The translations under genes were made by a program, and so were the position numbers. Positions 60,374-64,000 of a stretch of 64,000 nt of DNA are shown here, in pieces (position 1 is the stretch's first letter; every line of letters begins with the position of its first letter). The DNA comes from Pseudomonadota bacterium (GTDB lineage: Bacteria > Desulfobacterota > Binatia > Binatales > Binataceae), in contig JAJPKP010000086.1 of assembly GCA_021323675.1 (NCBI GenBank), forward strand, positions 124,001-188,000, read 5' to 3'. The notes beneath the pieces are model-generated. The model was not told the origin of the DNA. It saw only the letters and a list, made by a program, of their open reading frames with translations, and made no database searches.

Positions 60374-62839
60374 TTACGAAAAGATGTTCATCAGCGAGTT
60401 GTTCAACATGAAAACGCGATTCGCCAGCACGATCTGCTGGTTGCGCAGCAGGGTCACCGCATTCTCCAGCGCGGTGACCTTGGAATTCACACTCGTGCCG
60501 GCGTTCTTGATCTTGATGCCGCCGAAATTCCAGCCGATACCGGCCTCGTATTTCACCGCCAGGCCCAGCGTCATCTCGAATTTGCCGACCGTGAGATCGG
60601 TCTTGCTCAGAAGATGCAGGTCGATTTTGGGAGCAACGAAGATCGAGAAGCGGGTGCCCAGAAAGCCGCGTTCGAGCGCGCCCACGGTGATGTTGATCGC
60701 GTTGCCCATGAAGATGTCGAGCGTCGCGCCTTTCTTGATGTTCGTCGTCATCCCGAGAACCGTCTGGGTCTTGTCCTCGCGGACGGTTGTGTTCTGCTTG
60801 CTGCAGATCAGATTGTAGTCGCGGGCGGTGTCCATGGTGATGTCGCCGGCGGCCGTGACTTTGTACTCCCCGGGAGACAACGTGCCGCCCTTGCGGTTCG
60901 CGCCCACTTCGACCAGTGAGTATCCACTTAGTATTCGACGCAGCTCGTTTTGCCCCACGATGAACACCAGATTGCCGGGCGACTTCCCGTCGCCTCCCGT
61001 GCCCGTCAGAACCGCAAACAGGTCTCCATCGGCGGGGCTGGCGGTCTCCTCGTACTTTTCGGTACTCGCGGCCGAACCGATCTCCAGCCTCATCGACTCG
61101 CCGCTGTGGTGAAGGGTGGTTCCGTCGGTGAAGAATTGGAGATTTGCCGGTTTGGGGGATGTGCCAGGGCTGTTGGTTGTCTCGGATCCGCCTCGGGTGG
61201 CCGCGGTCAGCGCCGCCGCCACGCCCATCAGATTGTCAAGCACTCCGACCGGCGTACCCATCGAGATCGCGGTGCGCCGCGACGGGCTCACCATCCGAAT
61301 CTGCTGGCTGTCGCTGCGGTCCTCCATCTCCAGCAGGTTGCCGCCCCCGGTGCGAAGAACGTTGCGGGTCGCGTTGCGATTGGTCACCAGGTCCTGATTG
61401 ACGGAGTTTGGAACCGCGGCCGTGATCACCGGACGATCTACGTCGCCGGCCGCGAACGCGAGCATCACCTCGGTGTTCTTTCGCAGCGGGAAATGAAATC
61501 CGGAGTCGGGCCCTGAATATGGTGAGGCAAACCGGATCCACTGCGTGGCGCGCTGCGGCGGCTTTTCCTCGCGAAAAAAGGGCATCTGAACCTTGTAGCG
61601 CCCCTGATCGTCGAGCTCCGCGTACTGTCCACTTCCTTCAGAGTCGACAAACGCGCTCACCATCCCGTAGATGCGAGGAATCGGGGTGGTCCTTGGCGGA
61701 CGATACTGGACCTGCGCGGGAATGGCGCTAACCTCGCAGCGATAAGCCGGCCGCTTTTCCCCATCTTCGCTGTCAGGGCTCAGGCCCGAGAGCATCGCTC
61801 CCGTCTGCGAGCCCTGATGAATCACGGAAGTGACCGTATATTGCGCGTTGAAGTCGGCCCGGAAGTGGCGCTCGAACTTCACTCCCATCGCGGCCCGGCA
61901 TCCGATCGCTGTGCCTTCGAATCGAAAGACGCTGCCGGTGCACAGGATTTCCTGAGCGCGAAGGTCGGCGATGCGCTGAGCCTGGTCGTTGTCCTCGACG
62001 TGCTCACCGTACAGCATTACCTCGCCATTGCCGCCCGAGGACACTACCGATTCGGCGCGGATACGTAGCGATGCCTTCTCGTAGTTGTAGTTGGTGACGA
62101 TCACCTTGCCGGGCAGCGCCGTGCGTTCGCATCTCGCGTCGTAAAACACTTCGCTGTCCGCCTCGACACTCGGGTCCCCGTATGTCCGGTACGCAATCGT
62201 CAGCATGGTGTCGGAATGCTTGACCCGGTTGTCGGTGATGATCAGCTTGTCGCCGCGCGAGCCATCCTCGAAAAAATAGTACAGCCCTTCCCGTTCCATC
62301 AGCCGGGAAATGAAGTCCAGGCAGCTCTCTTCGAACTGGCAGGTATAAGGACAAGATGGCGGCGCGCTCACCAGCCTGAATTCATAGTCGGTTCCTTCGC
62401 GAAGTCCGCAGGATGCGAACACTTCGCGGATGACATCAACCACGCTCTTGTCGAGATAGGCGTTCGAGTAGCGAAAGCGCCTGAGCCGGGTAAGTGCGGG
62501 TTCGAGCACCGCCTCGTAAAACGCATGCGCGGCCGTCCGCCGCGATACGGAGATCGAAGACACGATGCCGCCGTAGGTCGCGCTTGTGCCGTCGTCCGCC
62601 GCGCGGATTTTCAACGTCGCCGTCCGATCGATGATCGCCCCGAGGTCCAGGTCGTCCCGTCCGGAGGCGAGGAGCAAATCAAATCGATAGGGCTGGGAAA
62701 TGGCCTCCCGGCCGCGAAGCTCCACCACCGCGAATGTGTCCTCGGAAACTCCCGCGCAGGAAAATTCGAGACGAGCCGGCCGTGAATTGGCGGCCTGCGC
62801 GCCGGTTGCCTGCGGGATTTCAAGAACGTTGCCGGCCAT
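60374..62839 (-). CDS. vgrG: Type VI spike protein VgrG (TssI) with extended C-terminus
   Basis: 821 residues. Residues 1 to about 340 are the gp27-like head (ALTRLRRFRYSNAYLDKSVV, CQFEESCLDFISRLMEREGL, YYFFEDG). About 400-475 is the gp5 OB-fold (KVQMPFFREEKPPQRATQWI, PLRKNTEVMLAFAAGDVDRP). The rest, about 320 residues, is a trailing beta-spike (NLLEMEDRSDSQQIRM; GDITMDTARDYNLICSKQ) ending in an amphipathic helix (VTALENAVTLLRNQQIVL). No known toxin domain is recognised in the extension. It starts five bases after the ClpV stop, so it belongs to the same operon. Confidence 0.95.
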   Translation of the reverse strand: MAGNVLEIPQATGAQAANSRPARLEFSCAGVSEDTFAVVELRGREAISQPYRFDLLLASGRDDLDLGAIIDRTATLKIRAADDGTSATYGGIVSSISVSRRTAAHAFYEAVLEPALTRLRRFRYSNAYLDKSVVDVIREVFASCGLREGTDYEFRLVSAPPSCPYTCQFEESCLDFISRLMEREGLYYFFEDGSRGDKLIITDNRVKHSDTMLTIAYRTYGDPSVEADSEVFYDARCERTALPGKVIVTNYNYEKASLRIRAESVVSSGGNGEVMLYGEHVEDNDQAQRIADLRAQEILCTGSVFRFEGTAIGCRAAMGVKFERHFRADFNAQYTVTSVIHQGSQTGAMLSGLSPDSEDGEKRPAYRCEVSAIPAQVQYRPPRTTPIPRIYGMVSAFVDSEGSGQYAELDDQGRYKVQMPFFREEKPPQRATQWIRFASPYSGPDSGFHFPLRKNTEVMLAFAAGDVDRPVITAAVPNSVNQDLVTNRNATRNVLRTGGGNLLEMEDRSDSQQIRMVSPSRRTAISMGTPVGVLDNLMGVAAALTAATRGGSETTNSPGTSPKPANLQFFTDGTTLHHSGESMRLEIGSAASTEKYEETASPADGDLFAVLTGTGGDGKSPGNLVFIVGQNELRRILSGYSLVEVGANRKGGTLSPGEYKVTAAGDITMDTARDYNLICSKQNTTVREDKTQTVLGMTTNIKKGATLDIFMGNAINITVGALERGFLGTRFSIFVAPKIDLHLLSKTDLTVGKFEMTLGLAVKYEAGIGWNFGGIKIKNAGTSVNSKVTALENAVTLLRNQQIVLANRVFMLNNSLMNIFS

Positions 62840-62844
62840 GCGTT

Positions 62845-64000
62845 CTACTGTGCCTGGGTGATGAACTCGGTCTTGAAGCTCTTGTCGTCGCCCAACTCAA
62901 GCCGCGCCGCGGAAGGCAGATCTCCCCCCGTCATCCGCGACAGGATCTCGCGCGAGAGCGCAGGCAGCACGGCGAGATTGAGGATGTAGTCGATGTTCCG
63001 CGCCCCGGTTTCCACCTCGGTGCATCGCGCGACGATCTGGTCCAGCACTTCGTCGGAATAGCTGAGGGCTATATGGTGACTGGTGGCAAGCCGCGCCGAC
63101 ACCTTGCCCAGCTTGAGGCGAGCAATCTCCTTCATGACCTCGGCATCGAGCTCGTAGTACGGCGCGATGGTCATCCGTGCCAGAAGAGCGGGCTTGAGAT
63201 AGCGGCTGAGGATCGGGCGGATCGAGTCCGCCGCGTCCCGTGCCGCCGGTTTGGGCGAGCGTCGCGACAGTTCGGCGAGTTGCTCGGATGCGAGATTGCT
63301 GGTCAGAAAGACCACCGTGTTCTTGAAATCGACCGCGCGTCCCTCCCCGTCCGAAAGCGTCCCCTTGTCGAACACCTGGTAGAAGAGGTTCAGGACTTCC
63401 GGATGCGCCTTCTCGATCTCGTCGAGCAGGACCACGGAATACGGACGCTGGCGGACCGCCTCGGTCAGAAGCCCGCCTTCGCCGTAGCCCACGTATCCGG
63501 GCGGCGACCCAATCAGGCGGCTTACCGTGTGCTTCTCCTGAAACTCGCTCATGTTCAGGACGATCGAGGAATTTTCGCCGCCGAACAGCAGGTCGGCGAT
63601 CGAGAGGGCGGTTTCGGTTTTCCCCACTCCGCTCGGGCCGGCCAGCAGGAAAACGCCGATCGGTTGCTGCGGGTCTTTCAATCCCGCCTTGGACGCGCGG
63701 ATGACTTCGGCGATGATGTCGAGAGCCTGGTCCTGCCCGCGCACCCGCTCTCTCAATTTCGAGGAAAGGTTCAGGACGGTCTCCGCCTGATCGCTCAGCA
63801 CTTTTCCCAGCGGAATGCCGGTCCAGTCGGACACGACGCGCGCGACCACCTCGGGATCGACCTCAGCGCGGACCAGGGGCTTGCCGTTCTGAAGCGTTCG
63901 CAGCGCCTCGGCGGCCGCCTCGATCTCCTTGCGAAGGGCCGATTGGCGCGGGGTGTCAGGGGCTGCGACCGCGCGGGCAAGGTCCGCGCGCAGATCGATG
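62845..64000 (-). CDS. tssH: Type VI AAA+ ATPase ClpV (TssH), C-terminal part (runs off window)
   Basis: The 384 or so C-terminal residues are present; the N-terminus lies beyond base 64000, the frame staying open to the edge. VVSDWTGIPLGKVL, the Clp middle linker, then the second AAA+ module: Walker A GPSGVGKT, NMSEFQEKHTVSRLIGSPPG, Walker B VVLLDEIEKAHP and sensor VFLTSNLAS; the C-terminal small domain ends in IDYILNLAVLPALSREIL, which matches TssH. It recycles the contracted TssB/TssC sheath. An in-frame GTG at 63849 is internal and not the start. Confidence 0.92.
   Translation of the reverse strand, partial: IDLRADLARAVAAPDTPRQSALRKEIEAAAEALRTLQNGKPLVRAEVDPEVVARVVSDWTGIPLGKVLSDQAETVLNLSSKLRERVRGQDQALDIIAEVIRASKAGLKDPQQPIGVFLLAGPSGVGKTETALSIADLLFGGENSSIVLNMSEFQEKHTVSRLIGSPPGYVGYGEGGLLTEAVRQRPYSVVLLDEIEKAHPEVLNLFYQVFDKGTLSDGEGRAVDFKNTVVFLTSNLASEQLAELSRRSPKPAARDAADSIRPILSRYLKPALLARMTIAPYYELDAEVMKEIARLKLGKVSARLATSHHIALSYSDEVLDQIVARCTEVETGARNIDYILNLAVLPALSREILSRMTGGDLPSAARLELGDDKSFKTEFITQAQ

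Overview
The window is high-GC DNA from a Gram-negative bacterium that makes lipopolysaccharide. There are no tRNA, rRNA, CRISPR or insertion sequences. The gene mix (LPS genes, many amidohydrolases, class III CoA-transferases, LLM flavin enzymes, PhyH- and SDR-family enzymes, and a type VI secretion system) resembles uncultured soil lineages once called Deltaproteobacteria, such as Binatota. That placement is an inference from gene content only.

Layout. (1) 1-17.8 kb is envelope synthesis. It holds the LptF/LptG export permeases, a DUF374 and an LpxL-type acyltransferase, an ArnT/GT83 sugar transferase, a divergent LpxB-like protein stop-start coupled to the Kdo transferase WaaA, a coupled PAP2 phosphatase and 2OG-Fe(II) oxygenase, and a GT9 heptosyltransferase. 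A reverse-strand operon of three GT4 glycosyltransferases, a NodB deacetylase, a Gfo/Idh/MocA oxidoreductase and an LLM oxidoreductase follows, mostly joined by 4-bp start/stop overlaps. (2) 18-28 kb and 32.6-41.2 kb are catabolic. They hold a thiolase-fold protein paired with a DUF35 protein (best read as an Ltp2-type retro-aldolase), two coupled CaiB/BaiF proteins, an MFE-2-type SDR, four PF04909 amidohydrolases, an SMP-30 lactonase-like protein, a GST, a PhyH dioxygenase, two further SDRs, a second LLM enzyme, an NTF2-like protein and an EstB-like serine hydrolase. The theme is breakdown of CoA-activated hydrophobic compounds, possibly sterol or isoprenoid side chains. (3) 28.1-32.5 kb is a periplasmic redox block: sugar dehydrogenase, cytochrome c, a copper nitrite reductase-like protein with every expected copper ligand, and NnrS. 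(4) 41.5-48.5 kb holds a P-type ATPase, MarC, a truncated haemoglobin, a CorA protein with GQN in place of GMN, and a PiT phosphate transporter. (5) 48.8-64 kb is a type VI secretion locus: tssJ-K-L-M on the plus strand, meeting tail to tail a minus-strand cargo operon (ClpV, VgrG, DUF2169-pentapeptide protein, pentapeptide protein, DUF3540, DUF4150/PAAR-like). The sheath, tube and baseplate genes are not in the window.

The most notable points are the Ltp2/DUF35 pair, two adjacent paralogue pairs (CoA-transferases and amidohydrolases) in which only one partner keeps its active-site residues, the NirK-like/NnrS block, the T6SS cargo module built round pentapeptide-repeat proteins with no recognisable toxin, and a 62-residue secreted Cys-rich peptide. 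Coding frames were judged by family recognition. Several long open frames antisense to real genes were rejected as high-GC shadows.
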